Of a stretch of DNA of 40,285 nucleotides, positions 1 through 7,841 are shown in pieces. Below the pieces are notes generated by a model. The model had not been told where the DNA came from. It saw only the letters and a list, made by a program, of their open reading frames with translations, and searched no databases. The stretch spans positions 1 through 40,285 of the forward strand of contig MWYY01000033.1 of NCBI GenBank assembly GCA_002050355.1, given 5' to 3'. The stretch's first letter is position 1; each line of letters opens with the position of its first letter. The stretch is from Acidobacteria bacterium 28-9 (GTDB taxonomy: Bacteria > Acidobacteriota > Blastocatellia > Pyrinomonadales > Pyrinomonadaceae). The translations under genes were made by a program, and so were the position numbers.

Positions 1-317
1 GACATCATCTTTTCGATTAAAAGTTTCCACGCGGGAATGTGTCCGGCGCGATGCGCTGCGATGCCCGACCGAAGCACGATTTTGCGGTGTTTGTGCGATT
101 TTATTTCGGGATAAAGTGCTGCGAATTCCTGGTAAATTTCATAACGCGCATCTTGCTTTTGCGCATCGACCGTTTGCGATTTGTCGGCGGCGACTTCCGA
201 CGCAGCTTCATCACAGCGCCGTCTAGTCGGCAGAAAAACAATCGCGGGCAGAAGATTGTAAGAACGCAGCGCGCGGACGAGTTTCGGCGGCGGAATTTCG
301 GGCAGTTTGAATTTCAT
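1..317 (-). CDS. C-terminal part of a Ski2-like DEAD/DEAH helicase, cut by the window edge
   Basis: The reverse strand is open from an ATG at 317 to the window edge (105 complete codons). It reads as the beginning of a second RecA-like helicase domain: AIVFLPTRRRCDEAASE (about residues 25-41) fits motif IV, and GIAAHRAGHIPAW (about 85-97) resembles the motif after it in Ski2/Mtr4-type helicases. The first RecA domain is encoded separately just upstream (517-1404). The two pieces together would make one normal helicase, but an in-frame TGA lies four codons before this ATG and about 200 bp separate the pieces. This is either a disrupted gene or a helicase made from two chains. The rest of the gene lies outside the window. 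The domain call is firm; whether it is translated from this ATG is inference. Confidence 0.75.
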   Translation of the reverse strand, partial: MKFKLPEIPPPKLVRALRSYNLLPAIVFLPTRRRCDEAASEVAADKSQTVDAQKQDARYEIYQEFAALYPEIKSHKHRKIVLRSGIAAHRAGHIPAWKLLIEKMM

Positions 318-351
318 AAAATAATTTCACTACAGGAATTTTTAAGTGAAT

Positions 352-487
352 TTTAACCGCAGATAAACGCAGATTAAGCAGATAAAAGCAGCATCAAAAG
401 CAAAAGAGAAGCCAGGTAAAAACAGACAAAATCAATTTGTTTTTATCTGTATTTATCTGCAAAAATCTGCGTTTATCTGCGGTTAAA
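352..487. repeat. Palindromic intergenic element with 24-bp perfect inverted ends
   Basis: The outer arms at 352-375 and 464-487 are exact reverse complements over 24 bp and contain the word AACCGCAGATAAACGCAGAT. Shorter copies of the same words (GCAGATAAA, TTTATCTGC) recur inside, so the whole unit could fold into one long hairpin. A related element with shorter arms lies at 11651-11766. It sits between the two halves of the helicase. No ORF is carried. It looks like a REP/MITE-type dispersed repeat. Confidence 0.75.
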
Positions 488-516
488 TATTACTCCATCA
501 CTTTATAAAGTTAATT

Positions 517-1404
517 TTAATACCGTCTTCTTCGCTCAAAGCGATTTTCTTCCTGCGCAAATTGCTCGATTTCGCGGTTCCATTTGCCGCTTTCGTCAAA
601 CAGGGGAAACAGTTGCAGATTCGGCGCGAGAAAGGCGGCGCGCAATTCGACCGGGCGCGTTCCGGCGCGGTTGATGACGCGGACGCGCGTGCCGCGCACT
701 TCGCCAATCCAATCGGCAAACTCGTCCGCGTTTCCGATTGTTGCTGAAAGCAGCAACAGACGAATGCGCGGCGGCGACAAAATTATCGCTTCTTCCCAGA
801 CGTGACCGCGTTCTTCATCGGCTAAATAATGCGCTTCGTCCAAAATTACGAAATCGGTAGCAACTTGTTCGCCGCTTCTAAGCGCGTCAAATAATTGGTT
901 GCGGTAAATTTCCGTCGTGCCGACGATTAAAGGCGCGTCATGATTTTCTTTTCTGTCGCCGGTTAGAATTCCGACGTTTTCCGCGCCGAACTCGGCAGAA
1001 AACTCTGTATATTTTGAATTGGTTAAGGCTTTCAAAGGCGTCGTATACCAAGCACGTTTCCCTTGTTCGAGCAGTCTGCGAATTTCTTCCCGGGCAATCC
1101 AGGTTTTGCCGCTTCCCGTCGGTGCGGTAACTAAAACGTCCTGCGTTTCGATTGCCTCGAGCGCTTCAATTTGAAACGGGTCAGGCACAATCGGCGCAGG
1201 GTCAGGCGTTCCGATGCCTTGCAGAAGCCGCTTGACCGATTCGGCTTGCGGCGCCGGAGAAAATCGAGCCGTAACATTTCGGTCGGAACTTTCCGGCGCA
1301 AGTTCGCGTTTATATCTTCGTTCCTTTTGGCGGTTAATGTTTGAGCGAACATTTTTTCGCCCGCTCTCTGATTGGCGATTTTTGTCTTTGCGCGTTCGTG
1401 CCAT
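517..1404 (-). CDS. N-terminal part of a Ski2-like DEAD/DEAH helicase
   Basis: 295 aa. A basic N-terminus (about 35 residues rich in R and K) is followed by a complete first RecA domain: Walker A APTGSGKTW near residue 95, TTPLKALTNSKY (motif Ia), GTTEIYRNQ, Walker B DEAHYL, and LLSATIGNADEFADW (motif III, SAT). The chain stops after an arginine-rich stretch, before any second RecA domain. That second domain begins about 200 bp further on, at 317 on the same strand. Helicases of this family need both RecA domains to bind ATP and nucleic acid, so this piece alone should not unwind. It is divergent from the gene at 1578. The ATG at 1404 begins MARTRKDKNRQ; no better start was seen. Confidence 0.75.
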   Translation of the reverse strand: MARTRKDKNRQSESGRKNVRSNINRQKERRYKRELAPESSDRNVTARFSPAPQAESVKRLLQGIGTPDPAPIVPDPFQIEALEAIETQDVLVTAPTGSGKTWIAREEIRRLLEQGKRAWYTTPLKALTNSKYTEFSAEFGAENVGILTGDRKENHDAPLIVGTTEIYRNQLFDALRSGEQVATDFVILDEAHYLADEERGHVWEEAIILSPPRIRLLLLSATIGNADEFADWIGEVRGTRVRVINRAGTRPVELRAAFLAPNLQLFPLFDESGKWNREIEQFAQEENRFERRRRY

Positions 1405-1577
1405 AAAAGGCTAATGTTAAAGGTTTCCGGTGGCAAAGTCTAATCTTTCAATTGGCGCGCAAAAGTGTTAAAATCTCAAATGATTCGCAACGGTTTATTG
1501 TCGTCGCGCATCTATGTTTGACGATAAGTTTTTAGTTTTTTCTATCGAATTTATTTTACGGTATTTATAAAAGCAGT

Positions 1578-2984
1578 ATGCAGCAAAAAGAAAAAGAACT
1601 TTTTAGCGGTTACGAGATAAGAAATTGGAACTTGTCGCCGCGCATTTATAAAATTATTGCGGCGTCGACGATTCTGAATTTGCTTGGCATTTTTGTGATG
1701 GCGCAGGGCAATCTGCTGACGCGCAAAGGTTGCGACAGTCCCTTTGTCAGCAGTATTTGTCAGGTTTTGGACACGGTTTACGCCGGAAGCTCTTTGCTCG
1801 GAACCGACGCCGAATTTGTCAGCAAAGAGTATCAAAAGGTCGAACTCGAAGACGCCGACATCACATACATTGACGTGAGCAACGACACGCCGCCGCTTCA
1901 GTACCCGGAAGGTTATTTTGCGCTCGCCAACCCCGAACAATTTGCGGCGCTGCAGCAAGACCCGATGTTGCCGACGACAATAGAAGGTTTCAGCAATCAA
2001 CCGTCATTCGGTGGTTTTTCGACATATCCGTCTGCGCCGCCGCCTCCTGCGACAAACAACAATTCTTCGGACTTGCTCGCCACCAAACCTAATTTGCCGC
2101 CGGTCAATAATAATCCGATTATCGGCGATTTGCCGTCTTCGATTAGCAGCGCAACAAATCCGATTCCTTCTTATAAAATGCCGAAACGCAGAGGCAATAG
2201 AGGTTTTCCTAAAAATATGACGCCGAAACCGTCGAAGATTCCGAGCGATTCGCCAAAGGATTTGCCGAAGCTGGACGGAGAAGAAACGGCTGAAAATAAA
2301 GCTGATGCTAACAAGGAAAAAGCCGATAAAACTCAAAAACCGATTGAAAGCGAAAAAGTAGCCGACGTTGAAATCAACAAAAAGCCGTTTGAAGATTTGG
2401 GCGACGCTCTGATTGATAAATTGGCGAAAAAGGAAATTGATTTAAACAAACCTTTTTCGGTTGTTTTGGACGGAGCGATAACAGAAGAGGGAAAGTTTGA
2501 CCCGAAGAAATCCAAATTCGGCAAAACCGCGGGCGACGAGCAAATGGTCAATATGGCAAAGCTGGCGCTCGAATCGGTCGGCAACAGCGGCATTCTCGGT
2601 TACTTGAAAAACAACGGAGTTGATAAAGTAAATTTCACGCTCGTTCAGGACGATAAACAGATTTACGCTATAATCGTCTCCGACCAGAAAACGCCGGAAA
2701 AAGCGCAAACGACCGTTAGCTTGATTAACACCGCGCTTCAGGCATTGGCTTTTGGCGACAATACGGGTTTGAAAAAGCTGGATGAAAACAGCAAAACTCT
2801 GGTAGCCAATTCAAAAGTTTCGAGCGAAGGCAAAAGCTTTGTCTTCAAATTTGTCGTTCCGAAACCGGTCGGTCAGGATTTGATAAACCGCAGCTTAAAA
2901 GAACGCGCCGAAAAAAAAAACAGCAGTCAGCCGAGCAATAGCGGCGATGTAGGACAGAACGCAAACGTAAATACGGCTAAATGA
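1578..2984 (+). CDS. Membrane-anchored proline-rich protein, TonB-like layout, unknown function
   Basis: 468 aa, not recognised as a named family. A short cytoplasmic N-terminus is followed by one hydrophobic segment at about residues 25-44. Then comes a linker rich in P, N and S (about 145-230), a Lys/Glu-rich charged stretch (about 230-280), and a C-terminal folded region (about 285-440) containing FSVVLDGAITEEGKFD. An N-terminal anchor, an extended Pro/Lys linker and a small C-terminal domain is the layout of TonB-like periplasm-spanning proteins, but sequence alone does not prove this. The stop codon overlaps the start of the next gene by 4 bp (ATGA), so the two are probably translationally coupled. 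secA follows on the same strand, so the pair may serve the cell envelope; that is inference. Confidence 0.7.
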   Translation: MQQKEKELFSGYEIRNWNLSPRIYKIIAASTILNLLGIFVMAQGNLLTRKGCDSPFVSSICQVLDTVYAGSSLLGTDAEFVSKEYQKVELEDADITYIDVSNDTPPLQYPEGYFALANPEQFAALQQDPMLPTTIEGFSNQPSFGGFSTYPSAPPPPATNNNSSDLLATKPNLPPVNNNPIIGDLPSSISSATNPIPSYKMPKRRGNRGFPKNMTPKPSKIPSDSPKDLPKLDGEETAENKADANKEKADKTQKPIESEKVADVEINKKPFEDLGDALIDKLAKKEIDLNKPFSVVLDGAITEEGKFDPKKSKFGKTAGDEQMVNMAKLALESVGNSGILGYLKNNGVDKVNFTLVQDDKQIYAIIVSDQKTPEKAQTTVSLINTALQALAFGDNTGLKKLDENSKTLVANSKVSSEGKSFVFKFVVPKPVGQDLINRSLKERAEKKNSSQPSNSGDVGQNANVNTAK

Positions 2985-3712
2985 CAACGCGCAAAAACTA
3001 CAACTCGATAGTTTTTCTCACAACACTCTCGGTCTATCTCGGCTTGGTGCTGGTCGGCGCGCCCGCGACCGTTTTGGCGCAAGCGGCTTTGACAGGCAGA
3101 TTGGAAGTTAAGGATAAGATTGAAAAGAGAGATGATTTAGATAAAAAGCCTGACGACGTTGCGGATGAAAAAGTTCAATCGCTTGAGTCCGGCAATCGTG
3201 TAATTTTGGATTACGCAGAAGTTGTGAAGGTTTTGTTCGAAGCAAGCTGGCAGGCAGACACAAAACGTTTCACATACGAGTGTGAAGCAAAATCCGACTA
3301 TGCAGGTAAATTACAGGCTAAAAGATTTTTTTTCACGAACTTCGAACAGAACGAACCCAATACACGGCAGATTTTTCATACAACCCATTCGGTATTATTT
3401 AAGTTATTTAGTTTATTTCCCGTTAAAACAAGCTACGACGAATCAAACGTAATCGTAAGTTTTAAGTTAAGCGACAAAGGATTTACAACCGAATCCAAAT
3501 TTTTGCAAAAAGACGGCTCTGATACCCAGGAACTTTTATCCGCTTACAATGCAAGTTTAGAACGCTTAAAGCGCGAGATTGTTAATAAACGTCAGGCTTT
3601 AATTCTCAAACACACAGAAGTTCTCACCGAAAACAATCAATTTGTCATCGTAACACGCCTGCCGCGCGGCTCGCTTGATACGCTTCTTGCTAAAAAAGAC
3701 AGCGCAAAATAA
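2981..3712 (+). CDS. Small exported protein of unknown function
   Basis: 243 aa. The N-terminus is a signal peptide: positive start MTTRKN, hydrophobic core around residues 9-30, and a likely cleavage after VLAQA near residue 35. The mature part starts with a charged Lys/Asp-rich stretch and continues as a soluble domain with no recognised motif. The start overlaps the stop of the preceding anchored protein by 4 bp. The last 238 bp of this gene lie inside the exact 1088-bp tandem duplication and occur again at 4563-4800, but the copy listed here is complete. Probably periplasmic, and probably a partner of the upstream protein because of the coupling. Confidence 0.7.
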   Translation: MTTRKNYNSIVFLTTLSVYLGLVLVGAPATVLAQAALTGRLEVKDKIEKRDDLDKKPDDVADEKVQSLESGNRVILDYAEVVKVLFEASWQADTKRFTYECEAKSDYAGKLQAKRFFFTNFEQNEPNTRQIFHTTHSVLFKLFSLFPVKTSYDESNVIVSFKLSDKGFTTESKFLQKDGSDTQELLSAYNASLERLKREIVNKRQALILKHTEVLTENNQFVIVTRLPRGSLDTLLAKKDSAK

Positions 3713-4562
3713 GCGGCGACCGAGCGCGAAAGAAATTTTCTCTTTCCAGACAAATTCGCCAAAACAATCGAACATTTTTACCGTTCCGATGTTGCGCCCA
3801 AAAGCGTAGACGTGCAATCTATTTAATCGCGCTTTTCAAAAAGGGCGTAACTTCTGAACACAAAAGAGGATTTTATGGCAGTCAACAGTTTTGTAGATAA
3901 ATTTTTTAAACGAGTATTGGGCAGCAACAGCGACCTTTTTTTGAAAAAAATCAACCCGATTGTCGGGCAGATTAACGCGCTTGAAGCGAACTTGCAGAAA
4001 CTGTCCGACGAAGATTTGCAGGCGCAGACGCAAAAATTAAAAGATAAAGTCGCAGGTGCACTCGACGGTATCGACGACAAAGAAGAGCGCCGCAAACGAG
4101 AGCAGGATATTTTGAACGAAATCTTGCCCGAAGCGTTTGCGACCGTGCGTGAAGCGTCTGTCAGAGTTACGGGAATGCGTCATTTCGACGTGCAGCTTAT
4201 CGGCGGCATCGCGCTTCATCAAGGCAGAATCGCCGAGATGCGAACTGGCGAAGGTAAAACTCTTGTTTCAACCCTACCCGCGTATTTGAACGCTTTGACC
4301 GGGCGCGGCGTCCACATCGTAACGGTCAACGATTATCTGGCGTTGCGCGATGCGGAATGGATGGGGAAAATCCATAAATTTTTGGGCTTGTCGGTCGGCT
4401 GTATCCAAAACGATATGGACGATTATGAGCGCAAGGAGCAGTATTCGTCGGATATTACATACGGCACGAATAACGAATTCGGCTTCGATTACCTGCGCGA
4501 TAATATGAAGTTCGACCCGGAAACTTTAGTGCAGCGTGACCATTATTACGCGATTATTGACG
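3475..4562 (+). repeat. First copy of an exact 1088-bp head-to-tail tandem duplication
   Basis: Every base I compared between 3475-4562 and 4563-5650 agrees at an offset of 1088, and all reading frames inside both copies give the same peptides. Just outside the unit the sequences differ (3474 A against 4562 G; 4563 C against 5651 A), so the boundaries are exact and the joint has no perfect microhomology, although GACAAAG at 3473 and GACGAAG at 5647 are alike. The unit runs from inside the small exported gene to inside the Walker B region of secA. Confidence 0.95.
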
Positions 4563-4648
4563 CAAAGGATTTACAACCGAATCCAAATTTTTGCAAAAAG
4601 ACGGCTCTGATACCCAGGAACTTTTATCCGCTTACAATGCAAGTTTAG
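3875..4648 (+). pseudogene. Truncated secA copy, N-terminal fragment with a junk tail
   Basis: 257 codons. Residues 1-229 are identical to the N-terminus of the full SecA at 4963, including the Walker A GEGKT at residues 125-129. The duplication joint then changes the frame, and 28 unrelated residues (starting AKDLQPNPN) are read from the tail of the small exported gene before a stop. The break comes right after YYAIID, before the Walker B DEVD. The ribosome-binding region (AGAGGA, 6 bp before ATG) is the same as for the intact gene, so a fragment could be made. It lacks Walker B, the second nucleotide-binding domain and everything after it, so it cannot be a working translocase ATPase. Confidence 0.9.
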
Positions 4649-4800
4649 AACGCTTAAAGCGCGAGATTGTTAATAAACGTCAGGCTTTAATTCTCAAACA
4701 CACAGAAGTTCTCACCGAAAACAATCAATTTGTCATCGTAACACGCCTGCCGCGCGGCTCGCTTGATACGCTTCTTGCTAAAAAAGACAGCGCAAAATAA
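4563..4800 (+). pseudogene. Duplicated 3' tail of the small exported gene
   Basis: This is the last 238 bp of the gene at 2981-3712, repeated by the tandem duplication. It ends with the same stop codon but has no start, signal peptide or promoter of its own. It is joined out of frame to the truncated secA copy, whose chimeric reading frame runs through its first 86 bp. Confidence 0.9.
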
Positions 4801-5650
4801 GCGGCGACCGAGCGCGAAAGAAATTTTCTCTTTCCAGACAAATTCGCCAAAACAATCGAACATTTTTACCGTTCCGATGTTGCGCCCAAAAGCGTAGACG
4901 TGCAATCTATTTAATCGCGCTTTTCAAAAAGGGCGTAACTTCTGAACACAAAAGAGGATTTTATGGCAGTCAACAGTTTTGTAGATAAATTTTTTAAACG
5001 AGTATTGGGCAGCAACAGCGACCTTTTTTTGAAAAAAATCAACCCGATTGTCGGGCAGATTAACGCGCTTGAAGCGAACTTGCAGAAACTGTCCGACGAA
5101 GATTTGCAGGCGCAGACGCAAAAATTAAAAGATAAAGTCGCAGGTGCACTCGACGGTATCGACGACAAAGAAGAGCGCCGCAAACGAGAGCAGGATATTT
5201 TGAACGAAATCTTGCCCGAAGCGTTTGCGACCGTGCGTGAAGCGTCTGTCAGAGTTACGGGAATGCGTCATTTCGACGTGCAGCTTATCGGCGGCATCGC
5301 GCTTCATCAAGGCAGAATCGCCGAGATGCGAACTGGCGAAGGTAAAACTCTTGTTTCAACCCTACCCGCGTATTTGAACGCTTTGACCGGGCGCGGCGTC
5401 CACATCGTAACGGTCAACGATTATCTGGCGTTGCGCGATGCGGAATGGATGGGGAAAATCCATAAATTTTTGGGCTTGTCGGTCGGCTGTATCCAAAACG
5501 ATATGGACGATTATGAGCGCAAGGAGCAGTATTCGTCGGATATTACATACGGCACGAATAACGAATTCGGCTTCGATTACCTGCGCGATAATATGAAGTT
5601 CGACCCGGAAACTTTAGTGCAGCGTGACCATTATTACGCGATTATTGACG
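4563..5650 (+). repeat. Second copy of the 1088-bp tandem duplication
   Basis: Identical to 3475-4562. This copy supplies the 5' part and at least 400 bp of upstream sequence of the intact secA, so the duplication leaves a complete secA with its native leader as well as a complete small exported gene. Confidence 0.95.
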
Positions 5651-7770
5651 AAGTTGACTCGATTTTGATTGACGAAGCCAGAACGCCGTTGATTATTTCC
5701 GGCGCGTCGGACGAAGCGACCGATAAATACTACGTTGCCAATCAAATCATTCCGAAATTCGAGCGCGGCGAAAAGAATGAAGAAACAAAAATAACAACGG
5801 GCGATTATCTGCTCGACGAGAAAAATCATTCCGCCGTTTTGACCGAAAAAGGCGTCGAAAAAGCCGAACGTCTTTTGGGCGTCGCAAATCTTTACGACCC
5901 GGCGAATATGGAGCTTCTTCACTGCGTCGAGCAGGCTTTGAAGGCGCACACGCTTTATAAACGCGACCATCAATACGTCGTGCAGGAAGGCGAAGTCATC
6001 ATCGTTGACGATTTCACCGGACGCTTGATGCAAGGTCGCCGTTGGTCTGACGGTTTGCACCAAGCCGTCGAAGCGAAAGAAGCCGTGAAAATCGAGCGCG
6101 AAAACCAAACGCTTGCCACAATCACGCTGCAAAATTATTTCCGAATGTATGAAAAACTTTCGGGTATGACCGGAACGGCGGAAACCGAAGCAGAAGAATT
6201 CGGCGAAACTTACGGTTTGGACGTTATCGTTATTCCAACGAATCGCCCGATGATTCGCAAAGATAATTCGGATGTTATTTACCGCACGCTGCCCGAAAAA
6301 TGGAACGCCGTCGTTGACGAAATAAAGGAACGCCACGAAAAAGGTCAGCCGGTTTTAGTCGGTACGGTTTCGGTTGAAACGAGCGAATTGATTTCCGAAA
6401 AATTAAAGAAAATCAATATTCCGCACAATGTTTTGAACGCGAAATATCACGAGCGCGAAGCCGAAATCGTCGCGCAAGCCGGGCGCAAAGGCGCGGTTAC
6501 GATTGCGACGAATATGGCTGGACGCGGAACGGATATTATCCTCGGCGGTAATCCCGAATTTCTGGCAAACGATTTTCTGAAAAAACAGGAAATCAACCCT
6601 GACGAAGCCGCGCCCGAACAATTTGAAGAAGAACTTGTAAAAGCGAAACGCATCGTTGACGCGGAACACGAAGAGGTTATCGCGGCAGGCGGGCTGCAAA
6701 TTCTCGCAACCGAACGCCACGAATCGCGCCGCATCGACAACCAGCTACGCGGACGCGCCGGACGACAGGGCGACCCGGGCGCAACCCGATTTGCACTATC
6801 TCTGGAAGACGATTTGATGCGAATTTTCGCGGGCGACAAAGTTCGCTCGATGATGGAATGGCTCGGAATGGAAGAAGGCGTCGCCATCGAATCGAAAACC
6901 GTTTCCAAACAAATTGAACGCGCGCAGAAAGCGGTCGAAGCGCGCAACTTTGAAACGCGCAAGCACGTTCTGAAATACGACGATGTGATGAACAAACAGC
7001 GCGCGACGATTTACGGTCTGCGTCGCCAACTGATGATGTCGCCCGAACACCGCGATTATTTGTTGGGCGAAAACGGCGTCGCCCGCGACCTTCTCGGCGA
7101 TTTAACCCATCAATATCTAAACCCGCAGGTTACGCCCGACAATTGGGATGTTGACACATACGCGGCGGAAATCCAGAGCGTTTATGCGATTGACCCGGCG
7201 GTTGATGCGAATGTTGATTTTAACCGGATGACGCAGGACGAAATCGAAAATGCCATCTGGGAAAAAGCGACCGCGAGCTACGACGAAAAGGAAAAACTCA
7301 TCGGCGGCGAGCAGCTTCGCGCTTACGAGCGTTACATAATGCTCAACATAATAGACTCGCAGTGGAAAGACCATCTGCTCTCGATTGACCATCTCAAACA
7401 GGGAATCGGCTTGGTCGGTTACGGGCAAAAAGACCCGCTCGTCGAATACAAAAAACAGAGCTTCGATATGTTCCAGGATATGCTCGACCGCATAGATACA
7501 AACACCGCGCGGGCATTATTCAATCTGGAAGTCGTCGTCAAAGACGAACAGGAAGAAATCGAACGCATAGAAAGATTGGAACGCCAAAGAGCGCGCAGAC
7601 AAGCGGCGGGAATGGCTTTCACGGGAGCGATGTCAACGGCAAATGTCGCCGGCGAAGACGCCCGCAAATCAACCCCGTTCGTCCGCGACCAGCCGAAAGT
7701 CAAACCGAACGACCCGTGCGCTTGCGGCTCGGGCAAAAAATTCAAAAAATGTCACGGCGCGGGAATATGA
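4963..7770 (+). CDS. secA: Preprotein translocase ATPase SecA
   Basis: 935 aa, normal for SecA. It is the peripheral motor that drives unfolded precursors through SecYEG. Visible in order: Walker A MRTGEGKT at residues 123-129, Walker B IIDEVDSILIDEARTPLI near 227-244, the preprotein cross-linking region after it, the second nucleotide-binding fold with TNMAGRGTDIILGG and RGRAGRQGDPGATRF, the helical scaffold/wing region, and a C-terminal zinc-binding tail CACGSGKKFKKCH typical of SecA and used in SecB/ribosome contacts. The start is set by AGAGGA six bases before ATG. The first 688 bp are the second copy of an exact duplication; a dead first copy lies upstream. A hairpin terminator follows at 7806. 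Confidence 0.97.
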   Translation: MAVNSFVDKFFKRVLGSNSDLFLKKINPIVGQINALEANLQKLSDEDLQAQTQKLKDKVAGALDGIDDKEERRKREQDILNEILPEAFATVREASVRVTGMRHFDVQLIGGIALHQGRIAEMRTGEGKTLVSTLPAYLNALTGRGVHIVTVNDYLALRDAEWMGKIHKFLGLSVGCIQNDMDDYERKEQYSSDITYGTNNEFGFDYLRDNMKFDPETLVQRDHYYAIIDEVDSILIDEARTPLIISGASDEATDKYYVANQIIPKFERGEKNEETKITTGDYLLDEKNHSAVLTEKGVEKAERLLGVANLYDPANMELLHCVEQALKAHTLYKRDHQYVVQEGEVIIVDDFTGRLMQGRRWSDGLHQAVEAKEAVKIERENQTLATITLQNYFRMYEKLSGMTGTAETEAEEFGETYGLDVIVIPTNRPMIRKDNSDVIYRTLPEKWNAVVDEIKERHEKGQPVLVGTVSVETSELISEKLKKINIPHNVLNAKYHEREAEIVAQAGRKGAVTIATNMAGRGTDIILGGNPEFLANDFLKKQEINPDEAAPEQFEEELVKAKRIVDAEHEEVIAAGGLQILATERHESRRIDNQLRGRAGRQGDPGATRFALSLEDDLMRIFAGDKVRSMMEWLGMEEGVAIESKTVSKQIERAQKAVEARNFETRKHVLKYDDVMNKQRATIYGLRRQLMMSPEHRDYLLGENGVARDLLGDLTHQYLNPQVTPDNWDVDTYAAEIQSVYAIDPAVDANVDFNRMTQDEIENAIWEKATASYDEKEKLIGGEQLRAYERYIMLNIIDSQWKDHLLSIDHLKQGIGLVGYGQKDPLVEYKKQSFDMFQDMLDRIDTNTARALFNLEVVVKDEQEEIERIERLERQRARRQAAGMAFTGAMSTANVAGEDARKSTPFVRDQPKVKPNDPCACGSGKKFKKCHGAGI

Positions 7771-7802
7771 AAAGGATAAAGGATAAAGGATGAGGGATAA
7801 AT
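7771..7802. repeat. Short degenerate tandem repeat after secA
   Basis: The words GGATAAA, GGATAAA, GGATGA and GGATAAA follow each other between the secA stop and the terminator. A similar GGATGAA/GGATAAG array lies at 37087-37139 after the CBS gene, so this is a recurring intergenic sequence type in this genome. Confidence 0.5.
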
Positions 7803-7805
7803 AAG

Positions 7806-7837
7806 AGGCGAAGTGTCTGACAACATTTCGCCTTTTT
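7806..7837 (+). terminator. Rho-independent terminator of secA
   Basis: AGGCGAA pairs with TTCGCCT around a 14-base loop and is followed by a run of five T. It sits 36 bp after the secA stop and directly before the convergent endonuclease gene. Confidence 0.75.
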
Positions 7838-7841
7838 AATT

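Noticed and set aside
39..356. Plus-strand reading frame of 105 codons at the window start
   Set aside because: It is the antisense of the helicase C-terminal piece, which has clear motifs on the minus strand.
344..519. Target-site duplication around the helicase palindrome (AAGTGAATTTTA and AAGTTAATTTTA)
   Set aside because: One mismatch in 12, the left copy overlaps the arm and the right copy is 20 bp away from the other arm, so it is not a clean duplication.
3475..5650. CRISPR or satellite-type array
   Set aside because: Only two copies of a 1088-bp coding segment, directly joined without spacers: a simple tandem duplication.
5614..6336. 240-codon minus-strand frame opposite secA
   Set aside because: Antisense shadow of SecA with no recognisable domain.
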